A stretch of 64,000 bases of DNA from DATDAH01 sp963792205 (GTDB taxonomy: Bacteria > Actinomycetota > Acidimicrobiia > Acidimicrobiales > DATDAH01). Positions within the stretch are counted from its first letter, which is position 1, and every line of letters starts with the position of its first letter. The stretch lies in assembly GCA_963792205.1 (NCBI GenBank), contig CAWBVI010000002.1, positions 372,001-436,000 of the forward strand, in the 5' to 3' direction. Below are positions 35,556-44,169 of this stretch, one piece after another. The notes beneath the pieces are model-generated. The model worked only from the letters and a program-made list of their open reading frames with translations, was not told where the DNA came from and ran no database searches. Position numbers and translations under genes: made by a program.

Positions 35556-36266
35556 GTGATCCTGGCCGAGCTGGAGGTCTTCCACTCGCGCCCGATCGCG
35601 CCGACCCGGCGGGTGGCCCTGGGCCGCCGGCACCTGCCGCTGCATCCCGCACCGGGGTTCGGCGGGATCCTGCTGGGCGGGATCGCCGCGGCCCACGTGG
35701 ACGGGCTGGACCTCGATCTGGTCCCGGACCTGTACCGGCTGGTCGACCAGCTCGAGCTGGGACGGCGCATCGCCCAACCCCGGCTGCGCTACCGCTTCCA
35801 GACCGACCGGATCGGGCTCACGAAGAGCAAGCTGCGCCTGGTCGGGGACGGCGAGACCATGCGCTTCGACCTCGACACCAAGGCCACCGCCGCGCAGTAC
35901 CTGCTGGGCGCCGTGTACGCCGCCGGCGAGCTCCCGTACACCGACCGGCGGGCGGTCATGGCCGCGGTGCGCAAGGGCCTGGCGTGGCGGGGTGGGCTCG
36001 ACCGGGGGCTCATCGCCCACCTCGGCGGCCGGCGCGGACCGACGGCCTGGACGCCCGAGGCGTTCACCGATCCGGTGAAGTGGGCGCTCGGCGTCCTCGG
36101 CTTCGTGGACGGCGCCGGCGGCGCCATCGACCGCCGTCGCATCCAGCGCCGGTTCCGGGAGCGGGCCCGCACCGCCCACCCGGACCACGGCGGCGAGGCC
36201 AGCGGGGCCGCCGAGCGGCTGTCCGACCTGGCCGAGGCCCGGCGCATCCTGCTCGAGACGGCGTGA
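35556..36266 (+). CDS. Protein with C-terminal J domain
   Basis: 236 residues. The last 45 or so residues form a J-domain-like unit: basic helix II RRFRERARTA, the invariant HPD in AHPDHGG, then SDLAEARRILLE as helix III. J domains stimulate the ATPase of Hsp70/DnaK. The first 190 residues are not recognised; they include a hydrophobic glycine-rich stretch (GFGGILLGGIAAAHV, near 35-50) and an alpha/beta region. GTG start with TAGCTT six bases upstream. It overlaps the following gene by four bases (GTGA). Confidence 0.75.
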   Translation: MILAELEVFHSRPIAPTRRVALGRRHLPLHPAPGFGGILLGGIAAAHVDGLDLDLVPDLYRLVDQLELGRRIAQPRLRYRFQTDRIGLTKSKLRLVGDGETMRFDLDTKATAAQYLLGAVYAAGELPYTDRRAVMAAVRKGLAWRGGLDRGLIAHLGGRRGPTAWTPEAFTDPVKWALGVLGFVDGAGGAIDRRRIQRRFRERARTAHPDHGGEASGAAERLSDLAEARRILLETA

Positions 36267-36823
36267 AGCCGGGGGCGCTCCTGCTCACGCCCGGGGCGGG
36301 TTCCAACCGGGACAACCCCTCGTTGCGGGCCATCGAGGAGGCGGTCGCCCCGCTGCCCACGGCCCGCATCGACTTCCCCTACCGCCGGGAGGGCCGCAAG
36401 GCCCCCGACCGGGCCCCCAAGCTGATCGCCTGCGTCAACGACGAGGCCGAGGCGCTGGTGGCATCGGCGAAGGTGACCCCGGCCCGCCTCGTCCTCGGCG
36501 GGCGCTCGATGGGTGGGCGGATCTGCTCCATGGCGGTGGCCGAGGGCCTCCCGGCCGCCGGCCTGATCCTGATCTGCTACCCGCTGCACCCGCCGGGCAA
36601 GCGGGAGAACCTGAGGGTCGACCACTTCCCGCAGCTCGACGCGCCCTGCCTGTTCGTCTCCGGCACCCGGGACCCCTTCGGGTCGCCCGAGGAGTTCGCC
36701 CAGCACCTTCCGGCCATCCCCGGGAACGTCACCGTCCACTGGATCGAGAACAAGGGCCATGACCTCAAGAACGCCGAACCCGAGATCGTCGCCACCGTCG
36801 TCGACTGGCTCGCCGCCCTCTGA
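36263..36823 (+). CDS. Alpha/beta hydrolase, KANL3/Tex30-like
   Basis: 186-residue small hydrolase. The nucleophile elbow is GGRSMGGRI, the acid is in VSGTRDPFG, and the His in NKGHDLK completes a Ser-Asp-His triad, matching the KANL3/Tex30 hydrolase-like family. No signal peptide. GTG start overlapping the J-domain gene, so the two are coupled. Substrate unknown, probably an ester. Confidence 0.85.
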   Translation: MKPGALLLTPGAGSNRDNPSLRAIEEAVAPLPTARIDFPYRREGRKAPDRAPKLIACVNDEAEALVASAKVTPARLVLGGRSMGGRICSMAVAEGLPAAGLILICYPLHPPGKRENLRVDHFPQLDAPCLFVSGTRDPFGSPEEFAQHLPAIPGNVTVHWIENKGHDLKNAEPEIVATVVDWLAAL

Positions 36824-36831
36824 CGAAGGGG

Positions 36832-37827
36832 TCAGGCTCGGATCTCGACGGGGGTGGCGTAGGGCAGGACCGGAGCCAGGCGGCTGATGTCCTCGTTGCG
36901 GAGGCGGATGCAGCCGTTGCTCACGTCGCTGCCGATGGTGGACGGGTCGTCGGTGCCGTGGATGCCGATGTCGCCGGGACCGCCGTTGAAGCTGTCGTGG
37001 ACCTCGGAGTACCCGGACAGGCCGTACGCGTACGGGCCGTAGACCGGGTTGGTCGAGGCGATGAGCGAACGGATGTAGAACAGCCCGCCGGGGGTCGGGG
37101 TCTCACCCGTGCCGACGCCGATGGGGACGTCGAGCACCTGCTCGGCGCCGTCGAAGGCCTGGAGGCGGTGCGCCCCGAGCTGTACGCGGAGGCGCCAGGT
37201 GTGGCTGCGCAGGACGACGGCCGACCGGGGAACGAAGCCGGTCGACCCGTTCGGGCGGGTCGGGAGGAAGACCTCGACCCACGGCGCCGCGGGGTCGTAC
37301 GGCCCCCGGGCGAGGAAGACGACCGGGGCGACCTTGGCGCCGTCGGCGTCGACGGGGTTGGCGATGGTCTGGGTGGGTGCCGCCTCGTCGGCCTCGGCGT
37401 ACACGGTGGCCGTCCCCCCGCCGCCGTTCAGCTCGGTGCCGTGGGCGATCACGGTGTGGCTCACCCGCTCGGCGAGGACCTGCTCGGCGAGGACCCAGCC
37501 GGCGTGGCCGCCACGGCCCTCGGGCAGCCGCACCCGGTACCACCCCTCGTGCCGGTTGTAGGGCCCGAGGATGGGGAGCTGGACCGGCTCGCCCAGGACG
37601 CGGGTGGTTCGGGCGTCGAGGTCGGGGTCGTCGTAGACGTGCAGGCTCCCGGTGGCCACCGCCCGGTAGCTGAGGTCCCGGTCGAGGCGCTCGCCCGGCG
37701 TCACCTGGTACCCCGTCGGGTCGACGGCGTCGGGCGCTCGGTCCCCGACCTCCGGGCGAGCCGTGCTGCACCCGACCAGGACCAGGGCCGCCAGCAGGGC
37801 GCGGCACAGGTGGCGTGGAGCCGTCAC
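36832..37827 (-). CDS. L,D-transpeptidase lipoprotein
   Basis: 331-residue YkuD-family enzyme that makes 3-3 peptidoglycan cross-links outside the membrane. Signal peptide with lipobox LVGC (Cys20); middle region (about 60-215) with strand-rich SH3-like repeats; catalytic YkuD domain at the C-terminus (WRLRVQLGAHRLQAF, then IHGTDDPSTIGSDVSNGCIRL, with the catalytic Cys in SNGC and two supporting His/Gly motifs). GTG start. Loss of the usual PenA-type sensitivity cannot be judged from sequence. Confidence 0.93.
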   Translation of the reverse strand: MTAPRHLCRALLAALVLVGCSTARPEVGDRAPDAVDPTGYQVTPGERLDRDLSYRAVATGSLHVYDDPDLDARTTRVLGEPVQLPILGPYNRHEGWYRVRLPEGRGGHAGWVLAEQVLAERVSHTVIAHGTELNGGGGTATVYAEADEAAPTQTIANPVDADGAKVAPVVFLARGPYDPAAPWVEVFLPTRPNGSTGFVPRSAVVLRSHTWRLRVQLGAHRLQAFDGAEQVLDVPIGVGTGETPTPGGLFYIRSLIASTNPVYGPYAYGLSGYSEVHDSFNGGPGDIGIHGTDDPSTIGSDVSNGCIRLRNEDISRLAPVLPYATPVEIRA

Positions 37828-37896
37828 ATCGATCTGGACCCCGCAATGGCGCCGGCGTGACGCCGAACCCGCCTCCAGGAGGGTGGGGACCCGGGC

Positions 37897-39426
37897 TCAG
37901 CCGGGCGCCGCACCCCCCTGCGTGCCTTGGGTCGGGATGCCCGAGACGCGGTCTTCGGGGTTGATGTCCTCGAGCTCGAGGTGGGCCGTCTCCGGATAGG
38001 CCACGAGGATCAGCACGGTGAGGATCGCGGGGCCGATGGCCACCAGGGGCATCACCTCGCCGATGCCGCCCCACCGGTCGGACAGGGTCCCGACCACGAT
38101 GAGCCCGAGGGCCGACCCGGCCACGCCGAGCACGCTGACCAGGCCGTTCGCCCGCCCGCGCGACGAGGTGGCGAACAGCTCGGGGCCGTACACGCCGAGG
38201 GCGGGTACCGCCGCCGCCCCGATGATCGTCCCGGCCACGGACAGGGCCCACAACGACCAACCCTGGCTCAGGTACATGGCCACGGTGAGGCCAACGCCGC
38301 CGGCGGTGGCCACGGCCCCGACGATGCGCCGTCCCCGCGCGTCGGCCAGCCGACCGCCGATCACGATGCCCACGATGCCCGGCGTGTTGGTGAGCAGGGT
38401 GAACGCCGTGATCCGGGCCGCGGAGAAGTCGAGATCGTCGCGGAGGAAGTCGTTCAGGAACTGCGACGCCGGAGCCACGAAGACCGAGGCCAGGAAGGCG
38501 GAAGCGGCGAGGAGCCAGAAGCGGGCCGCATGGGGTGGGACAGGGGGCCGGGCGGAGGCGGCCACGAAGCGGTCGGACTCCGGGATGCCGTGCATCGCCG
38601 ACCAGGTCAACGGGATCCCGAGGAGGGGCACGACGTACAGCAACCGCCAGCCCGCCTCGCCCAGGTCGGCGAGGGGGAGGAGCCACACCGCCATCCCCGA
38701 CCCGAGCGCCGCCGTGAGCGCCAGCACGCTGACCGTCCACGCCCGGGAGTTGCGGGGGACGAGCTCGGCCGCCAGGACCGCGATGAGGAGCGCCAGGGCG
38801 GTGGACAGGCCGCGGGCGACCGTCTGGCTCGCCCCGAGCCACGCCAGGCTCGGCACCAGTGCACCGGTGGCGGTGGTGAGGCAGGCGGCGATGGCCGCGA
38901 TGCGGATCAGCCGCCTTCGGCCCGCGCGGTCGGCGATCGTGACCAGCGCGAGCGCGACGAGGATGCCGACCCGGGTCACGGCCAACACGGTCCCCTGCTG
39001 GCGGTCCGACGCCCCGAACTCGTCGGCGGCGAAGGTGATGGTCTGGGCGATGAGGGTGCCCGTGTAACCGGCGATCAGCGTGAGCGCCGCCAGGGCGGCG
39101 AGCGCGACCGAGGTGGTCGGATCCATGCGGTCGCCCGGCATCCACCACGCCCGCTCGGCCGATGGCCAGGCGAGGCGCTGCCGCACGGGCCAGTGGAAGA
39201 CCCAGCCCCATCCGGGGATGGCCAGGTCGTAGGTGATGCGCTCGGTCACCCGTAGGCCGCGCTCGGCGTCCTCCTCCTCGAGCGTGCGCTCGTAGTCCCA
39301 GAAGGGCCCCTCGAGGCACCCGAACCGGCCTTCGGCCAGAGCTTCCTCGGCCAGCAGGCCGTCGTCGCGGGGCTGGCGCAGCTCGTCGAGCCGTCGACGA
39401 TCGTCCGGATCAGCCGGGTCCAGCAC
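37897..39426 (-). CDS. Major facilitator superfamily transporter
   Basis: About 509 residues, with twelve predicted spans after an unusual soluble N-terminal region of roughly 85 residues (LEGPFWDYERTLEEEDAERG). MFS signature ADRAGRRR follows span 2 and GGRLADARGRR its C-half equivalent. It resembles sugar/metabolite or drug porters; the substrate is unknown. GTG 39426 is the likeliest start; an in-frame ATG at 39504 would extend it into the murA promoter. Divergent from murA. Confidence 0.85.
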   Translation of the reverse strand: MLDPADPDDRRRLDELRQPRDDGLLAEEALAEGRFGCLEGPFWDYERTLEEEDAERGLRVTERITYDLAIPGWGWVFHWPVRQRLAWPSAERAWWMPGDRMDPTTSVALAALAALTLIAGYTGTLIAQTITFAADEFGASDRQQGTVLAVTRVGILVALALVTIADRAGRRRLIRIAAIAACLTTATGALVPSLAWLGASQTVARGLSTALALLIAVLAAELVPRNSRAWTVSVLALTAALGSGMAVWLLPLADLGEAGWRLLYVVPLLGIPLTWSAMHGIPESDRFVAASARPPVPPHAARFWLLAASAFLASVFVAPASQFLNDFLRDDLDFSAARITAFTLLTNTPGIVGIVIGGRLADARGRRIVGAVATAGGVGLTVAMYLSQGWSLWALSVAGTIIGAAAVPALGVYGPELFATSSRGRANGLVSVLGVAGSALGLIVVGTLSDRWGGIGEVMPLVAIGPAILTVLILVAYPETAHLELEDINPEDRVSGIPTQGTQGGAAPG

Positions 39427-39513
39427 GTGGACGGTCGTGACGGTGCTGACGGTCGACGCCTTCCTTGTCGGCGACCCCTGCTGGCCGGGCCGGACCGGGA
39501 GCATACTGGGGGC

Positions 39514-40767
39514 GTGGGATCCCTGATCGTGCGCCCGAGCGGGCCACTCGAGGGCGTCATCCCCATCGGCGGGGCCAAGAACTCGGTCCTGAAGCTGATG
39601 GCGGCGACCGTGCTGGCCGAGGGCACCTTCGTCCTGCGCAACGTCCCGGCCATCGCCGACGTGCACTGGATGACCGGGTTGCTCGAGCACATGGGGCTCA
39701 CCGTCGAAGAGGGTGACCACACCCTGACGATCCACTCGCCGGCCGAGGTGACGCCCGAGGCGCCCTACGAGCTGGTCGAGAAGATGCGGGCGAGCATCGT
39801 CGTCCTCGGCCCGCTCCTGGCCCGGTTCGGGGAGGCCCGCGTCGCGCTGCCGGGGGGCGACGACTTCGGGCCCCGGCCGATCGACATGCACCTGCGGGCC
39901 CTCGAGGACCTCGGCGCCGAGATCGAGGTGGCCCACGGCGAGGTCCACGCCCGCGCCGCCCAGCTCACCGGGACCCGGATCATGCTCGAGTTCCCCAGCG
40001 TCGGCGCGACCGAGAACGCGCTGATGGCCGCCATCCTGGCCAAGGGCACGACGGTGATCGACAACGCCGCCCGGGAGCCGGAGCTGGCCGACCTCGCCGC
40101 CATGCTCAACCGCATGGGTGCCCAGATCCTCGGCGCCGGGACCTCGACCCTCACGGTGGAGGGGGTGACCGAGCTGCACCCCGTCGAGCACACGGTCGTT
40201 CCGGACCGCATCGAGGCCGCCACCTACCTCGCCGCGCTGGGGATCGCCGGGGGCGAGATCACCCTCCAGGGGGCCGTCCCCGACCACATGACCATGCTGG
40301 TGCAGAAGCTGGGCCAGATGGGCGTGAGGTGCTCGCCGGACGGTGACGGGCTGTGGGCCATGGCGCACCGCCGCCTCCGCTCGGTCGACGTCTCCACCCT
40401 GCCGTACCCCGGCCTGGCCACGGACTACAAGCCCCTTCTCGTGGCCATGCTGACCGTGGCCGACGGGGTCGGCATCGTCACCGAGAACCTCTTCGCCGGT
40501 CGCTTCCGCTACGTCGACGAGCTGATCCGCATGGGTGCGGACATCCGCACGGAGAGCCACCATGCGGTGGTGCGGGGGGTCGAGCGGCTCTCGGGCGCGC
40601 CGGTGCGAGCTCCGGACATCAGGGCCGGTGCTGCACTGGCGGTCGCCGGGCTGGCCGCGGACGGCGAGACCCGGCTGGCCGACGCCGACCACATCGACCG
40701 GGGGTACGAGGACTTCGTGGGCAAGCTGGTCGCGGTGGGCGCCGATCTCGAGCGGGTGCCCGATTAG
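39514..40767 (+). CDS. murA: UDP-N-acetylglucosamine 1-carboxyvinyltransferase
   Basis: First committed enzyme of peptidoglycan synthesis (417 aa), adding enolpyruvate to UDP-GlcNAc. Motifs: IGGAKNSVLKLMAATVL and NxP loops, and the active-site loop LPGGDDFGPRPIDMH. The residue that is Cys115 in E. coli is Asp116 here, as in mycobacteria and chlamydiae, a change known to make MurA insensitive to fosfomycin. GTG start with CATACT six bases upstream. Its stop overlaps that of the small convergent membrane-protein gene. Confidence 0.96.
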   Translation: MGSLIVRPSGPLEGVIPIGGAKNSVLKLMAATVLAEGTFVLRNVPAIADVHWMTGLLEHMGLTVEEGDHTLTIHSPAEVTPEAPYELVEKMRASIVVLGPLLARFGEARVALPGGDDFGPRPIDMHLRALEDLGAEIEVAHGEVHARAAQLTGTRIMLEFPSVGATENALMAAILAKGTTVIDNAAREPELADLAAMLNRMGAQILGAGTSTLTVEGVTELHPVEHTVVPDRIEAATYLAALGIAGGEITLQGAVPDHMTMLVQKLGQMGVRCSPDGDGLWAMAHRRLRSVDVSTLPYPGLATDYKPLLVAMLTVADGVGIVTENLFAGRFRYVDELIRMGADIRTESHHAVVRGVERLSGAPVRAPDIRAGAALAVAGLAADGETRLADADHIDRGYEDFVGKLVAVGADLERVPD

Positions 40768-40919
40768 GCGGACGGCTCGCCGGCGCTGTCGTCGCCCTCG
40801 GCCTTCACCAGCTGCTTGGCCCGGTGGTTGGCCACCACCAGCAGCACGGCGACGAGGACGAGCGGGACCAGGACCATCAGGACCTCGTCCCACCCGCCCT
40901 GATGGGCGAGGGTGACCAC
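40764..40919 (-). CDS. Small single-span membrane protein
   Basis: 51 residues from GTG 40919 (MVTLAHQGGWDEVLMVLVPL) to TAA. One membrane span (about residues 14-30), then NHRAKQLVKAEGDDSAGEPSA as a charged cytoplasmic tail. An alternative GTG lies six bases upstream. Its stop shares bases with the murA stop on the other strand (TTAG). The hydrophobic profile and clean ends make it probably real, but no family was recognised. Confidence 0.6.
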   Translation of the reverse strand: MVTLAHQGGWDEVLMVLVPLVLVAVLLVVANHRAKQLVKAEGDDSAGEPSA

Positions 40920-41012
40920 GGGCACAACCTATGGGGGATGGAGGGGGACCCGGTCGCGGTTGCACGGAGAGACCGCCCGTACACTCGGGTCCCGGTCCCA
41001 GGAGGAGAGGTC

Positions 41013-41288
41013 GTGTCCGAGCTCGACGAGCCGCAACTCGAAGACGCCGTGCGGGCGACGATCGAGGCCATCCGTCCTGCGGTGCAGGCCGATGGCGGCG
41101 ACATCATGTTCCACGGGGTCGACGACCGCGGCCTGGTGACCGTCGAGCTGGTGGGGGCGTGCGTGTCCTGCCCGGCTTCGACGCTGACGTTGAAGGCCGG
41201 GATCGAGCGGATCCTGAAGGACCGGGTCGAGGGCGTCACCGCCGTCCGAGACGTGTCCGAAGAAGACGAGACCGTCCTGAGCCTGTAG
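41013..41288 (+). CDS. NifU C-terminal domain (Nfu-type) Fe-S scaffold
   Basis: 91-residue protein that carries and delivers Fe-S clusters. It is made of the NifU C-terminal domain only: AIRPAVQADGGDI, then the cluster-binding CVSCPAS (CxxC), TLKAGIERILKD. GTG start behind GGAGGAGAGG. It is five bases ahead of meaB and thus probably co-transcribed. Confidence 0.93.
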   Translation: MSELDEPQLEDAVRATIEAIRPAVQADGGDIMFHGVDDRGLVTVELVGACVSCPASTLTLKAGIERILKDRVEGVTAVRDVSEEDETVLSL

Positions 41289-41292
41289 CGCC

Positions 41293-42225
41293 GTGACGGA
41301 CGCGGCGCTCCTGGAGCGCGCTCGGGGAGGGGACCGGTCGGCGCTGGCCAAGCTCCTTTCGGTGGTCGAGCGGGGGGGTGAGCCGGCCCGGGAGATCGGG
41401 CGACTCGTCCACCCGGTGTCGGGCACGGCCCACACCATCGGGATGACCGGACCGCCGGGCGCGGGAAAGTCCACGCTGACGTCCGCGCTGGTCCGCACGA
41501 TCCGCGCCGCGGGACTCCGGGTGGCCGTGCTCGCCGTCGACCCGTCCTCGCCCTTCACTGGCGGGGCCATCCTCGGTGACCGGATCCGCATGGGCGACCA
41601 CGCCCTCGACGACGGCGTCTTCATCCGCTCGATGGCGTCCCGGGGTCATCTCGGTGGCCTGGCCCTCGCCACGCCGGAGGCGGTCCGGGTCCTCGACGCC
41701 GCCGGCTTCGCCGTCGTCATCGTCGAGACGGTCGGGGTCGGCCAGGTCGAGGTCGAGGTGGCGGGGGAGACCGACACCACCGTGGTCGTCGTCAACCCGG
41801 GATGGGGCGACGCCGTCCAGGCCAACAAGGCCGGTCTCCTCGAAGTGGCCGACGTGTTCTGCGTCAACAAGGCCGACCGCCCCGGGGGGCCGGAGGCCCG
41901 CCGCGATCTGGAGCAGATGCTGGACATGACCTCGGGCCGGGCGTGGCGCCCACCCGTGATCGACACCGTGGCGACCGACGGCACCGGCATCGACGACCTC
42001 TGGGCCGCCATCACGGGGCACCAGGACGCCCAGCGGGAGAGTGGCCGGCTCGACGAGGAGCGGGCGGCCCGGGTGCGGGTGGAGCTGCGCCGGCTGCTGG
42101 CCCGCCGGCTGGTGGAGGAGGCCGAGGCCCGGGCCGACGGACCGGCCTTCGAGGCCCTGTGCGCCGAGGTGGTGGCCGGTTCGGTGGACCCCGGCGAGGC
42201 GGTGGACCGGCTCCTCGCTGGTTAG
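41293..42225 (+). CDS. meaB: Methylmalonyl-CoA mutase-associated GTPase MeaB
   Basis: P-loop GTPase (310 aa) that gates cofactor loading and protects the B12-dependent methylmalonyl-CoA mutase. Walker A TGPPGAGKSTL near residues 52-62, VLAVDPSSPFTGGAILGDRIRM for switch I, VETVGVGQ for Walker B/switch II, and NKAD for guanine recognition. The mutase itself is not in the window. GTG start. Its TAG stop is the first half of the TAGGTT box of the next gene. Confidence 0.95.
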   Translation: MTDAALLERARGGDRSALAKLLSVVERGGEPAREIGRLVHPVSGTAHTIGMTGPPGAGKSTLTSALVRTIRAAGLRVAVLAVDPSSPFTGGAILGDRIRMGDHALDDGVFIRSMASRGHLGGLALATPEAVRVLDAAGFAVVIVETVGVGQVEVEVAGETDTTVVVVNPGWGDAVQANKAGLLEVADVFCVNKADRPGGPEARRDLEQMLDMTSGRAWRPPVIDTVATDGTGIDDLWAAITGHQDAQRESGRLDEERAARVRVELRRLLARRLVEEAEARADGPAFEALCAEVVAGSVDPGEAVDRLLAG

Positions 42226-42234
42226 GTTCACCAC

Positions 42235-43041
42235 ATGAGCGAGCTCGTGCAGGTCGAGCGAGGCGACGACGGCGTGGCTGTGGTCACCCTCCAGAACGGC
42301 AAGGTCAACACCCTCTCCTTGGCGCTCCTCAGCGAGCTCCGCGCGGCCGCCGAGGAGCTGACCGACGATCCGCCCGGTGCGGTCGTGGTCACCGGCGGTG
42401 ACCGGGTCTTCGCGGCGGGGGCCGAGATCACCGAGTTCCTCGACGACCCCGAACATCTGCCGTCCGCCGTGGCGGACAAGAACCGCCTCACCGCGCAGGG
42501 CCACGCCTTCTTCACCGCCCTCAACGCCGTGGCCGCCATCCCGCGGCCGACCATCGCCGCGGTCGCGGGGGTGGCGCTGGGCGGTGGTTGCGAGCTGGCC
42601 CTGGCCTGCGACTTCCGGGTGGCGACCGACCGGGCTCGGCTGGGTCAGCCCGAGATCCTGCTCGGCATCATCCCGGGCGGAGGCGGCACCCAGCGCCTGA
42701 CCCGCCTGATCGGGCCGGCGCGGGCCAAGGACCTGGTGTTCACCGGGCGCGCGGTGGGCGCCGACGAAGCGCTGGCCATCGGGCTGGTCGACGAGGTGGT
42801 GCCGGTCGACGACCTGAACGAGCGGGCCCGGGCCAAGGCCGCCGAGCTCGCCCGCGGTCCGCTCCAGGCCTTCGCCCTCGCCAAGCGGGCCATCGACGAG
42901 GGCCTCGACCGGTCGCTGCTCGAGGGCCTCACCCTCGAGCAGGAGCTCTTCCTGGAGTCCTTCGCCACCGACGACGCCGCGACCGGCATCAACTCGTTCC
43001 TCGAGGAGGGACCGGGGAAGGCGACTTTCTCGGGCCGCTGA
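42235..43041 (+). CDS. Enoyl-CoA hydratase/isomerase
   Basis: 268-residue crotonase-fold enzyme. The oxyanion-hole residues are in FAAGAEITEF and AVAGVALGGGCELALACD; both catalytic Glu positions seem present (GGGCELALACD and LGQPEILLGIIPGGGGTQRL), as in true hydratases of beta-oxidation. ATG 42235 has TAGGTT with a six-base spacer upstream. Together with meaB it suggests propionate or fatty-acid catabolism. Confidence 0.93.
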   Translation: MSELVQVERGDDGVAVVTLQNGKVNTLSLALLSELRAAAEELTDDPPGAVVVTGGDRVFAAGAEITEFLDDPEHLPSAVADKNRLTAQGHAFFTALNAVAAIPRPTIAAVAGVALGGGCELALACDFRVATDRARLGQPEILLGIIPGGGGTQRLTRLIGPARAKDLVFTGRAVGADEALAIGLVDEVVPVDDLNERARAKAAELARGPLQAFALAKRAIDEGLDRSLLEGLTLEQELFLESFATDDAATGINSFLEEGPGKATFSGR

Positions 43042-43050
43042 CCGCCGCGG

Positions 43051-44151
43051 TCAGACGTTGATGGCCACCGTGCGGGCCGCGCCGGTCCCGATCGAGTTGC
43101 GGGCGGTGACCTGCACCAGGTGTCGCCCCGGCGGCAGGTTGCGCAGCCGGAAGAACGCCTGGCCGCCGGCCACCGCGTGCTCGCGGCCGAGGGCCGCGAT
43201 CCGGATCCGGTACTGCGTGATCCGGGTGCCTCCGTCGAAGGTCGGCGGGCGCCACGTCATGCGGAACGAGGTCGGCGTCACCCTTTGCCCGCGCAGCCGC
43301 TCGACGCGGTCCGGGGAGCTGTCCGGGTCGAGGTAGGGGTTCACGAAGGTCGAGTAGCTGGCCAGCTCCGTGTAGATGCCCGGGAACCGGGCCCGGGCGC
43401 AACCGATGCCCCAGCTCACGACGCCGACCTGGACCAGGTCGGGGCCGTCGGGGACGACGATCGGGCCCCCGCTGTCGCCCTGGCAGGAGTCCTCGCCGCC
43501 GTCGGCATCCCCCGCGCAGAACATCTTGGCGTCGATGAAGTCCGACCCGTAGCGCGACGGGTGGCCGCAGTAGCTGTCCGATTGGATGGGCACGTCCACC
43601 TCGTGGAGCACGAAGGGGAAGTTGCTCCCGTTCGGGCTGCGGTTGCCCCAGCCGGTGACGGTGGCCACGGTCCCGGGCGCCCACAGGCCGCCTTCCCCCG
43701 GCATGACCGTGCCGACGTCGTCGTACGGGAGCTCGGTGCTCAGCTGGATGATCCCGATGTCGTTGCCCAACGTGTTCGGGTTGAAGCCGGGGTGCATCCG
43801 GATCCGGCGGGCCCGCACTCGCGTGCCGCCGCCGTTCTGGGCCAGCGTGTGGGTGCCGGCCAGCACGTCGATCTCGGCGGCCGTGCTGGTGTCGAGGCAG
43901 TGGCCGGCGGTCAGCACCGTGTCGGGGGAGATCAGCGAGCCGCCGCAGAACTGGGCGTTGAAGCGGTTGGCGACGCCGTGGCGGAGCAGGGCGACCTGGT
44001 AGGGGTACTCACCCGGGTCGGCGGGCTGGCCGCCCACGATCTCGCCGTCGGGCGGGGCCCCGGGCCCGTGTTGAGCGACGGCCGCCGTGGCCGGGGCCAG
44101 CAGCCCGCACACCAGGGCGACGACGGCCAGGGTTCGGGAACGCAGGAACAC
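43051..44151 (-). CDS. Secreted trypsin-like serine protease with FN3 domain (1)
   Basis: 366 residues: signal peptide (LAVVALVCGLLAPATAAVAQ), chymotrypsin-fold S1 protease starting IVGGQPADPGEYPYQV with the triad in LTAGHC, NDIGII and CQGDSGGP, and a C-terminal fibronectin type III domain (about 275-366, FRMTWRPPTFDGGTRITQY). The IVGG after a short pro-segment implies activation by cleavage. Asp six residues before the catalytic Ser (GGEDSCQGDSGG) suggests trypsin-like cleavage after Arg/Lys. GTG start. Close paralogue of the next gene upstream, probably from a tandem duplication. Confidence 0.94.
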   Translation of the reverse strand: MFLRSRTLAVVALVCGLLAPATAAVAQHGPGAPPDGEIVGGQPADPGEYPYQVALLRHGVANRFNAQFCGGSLISPDTVLTAGHCLDTSTAAEIDVLAGTHTLAQNGGGTRVRARRIRMHPGFNPNTLGNDIGIIQLSTELPYDDVGTVMPGEGGLWAPGTVATVTGWGNRSPNGSNFPFVLHEVDVPIQSDSYCGHPSRYGSDFIDAKMFCAGDADGGEDSCQGDSGGPIVVPDGPDLVQVGVVSWGIGCARARFPGIYTELASYSTFVNPYLDPDSSPDRVERLRGQRVTPTSFRMTWRPPTFDGGTRITQYRIRIAALGREHAVAGGQAFFRLRNLPPGRHLVQVTARNSIGTGAARTVAINV

Positions 44152-44169
44152 GGGGTCGACCTCCGCCGG

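Noticed and set aside
39427..40965. Minus-strand frame that extends the MFS transporter by some 500 codons across murA
   Set aside because: The extension is antisense to murA and has no family-like residues; the transporter has its own start near 39426.
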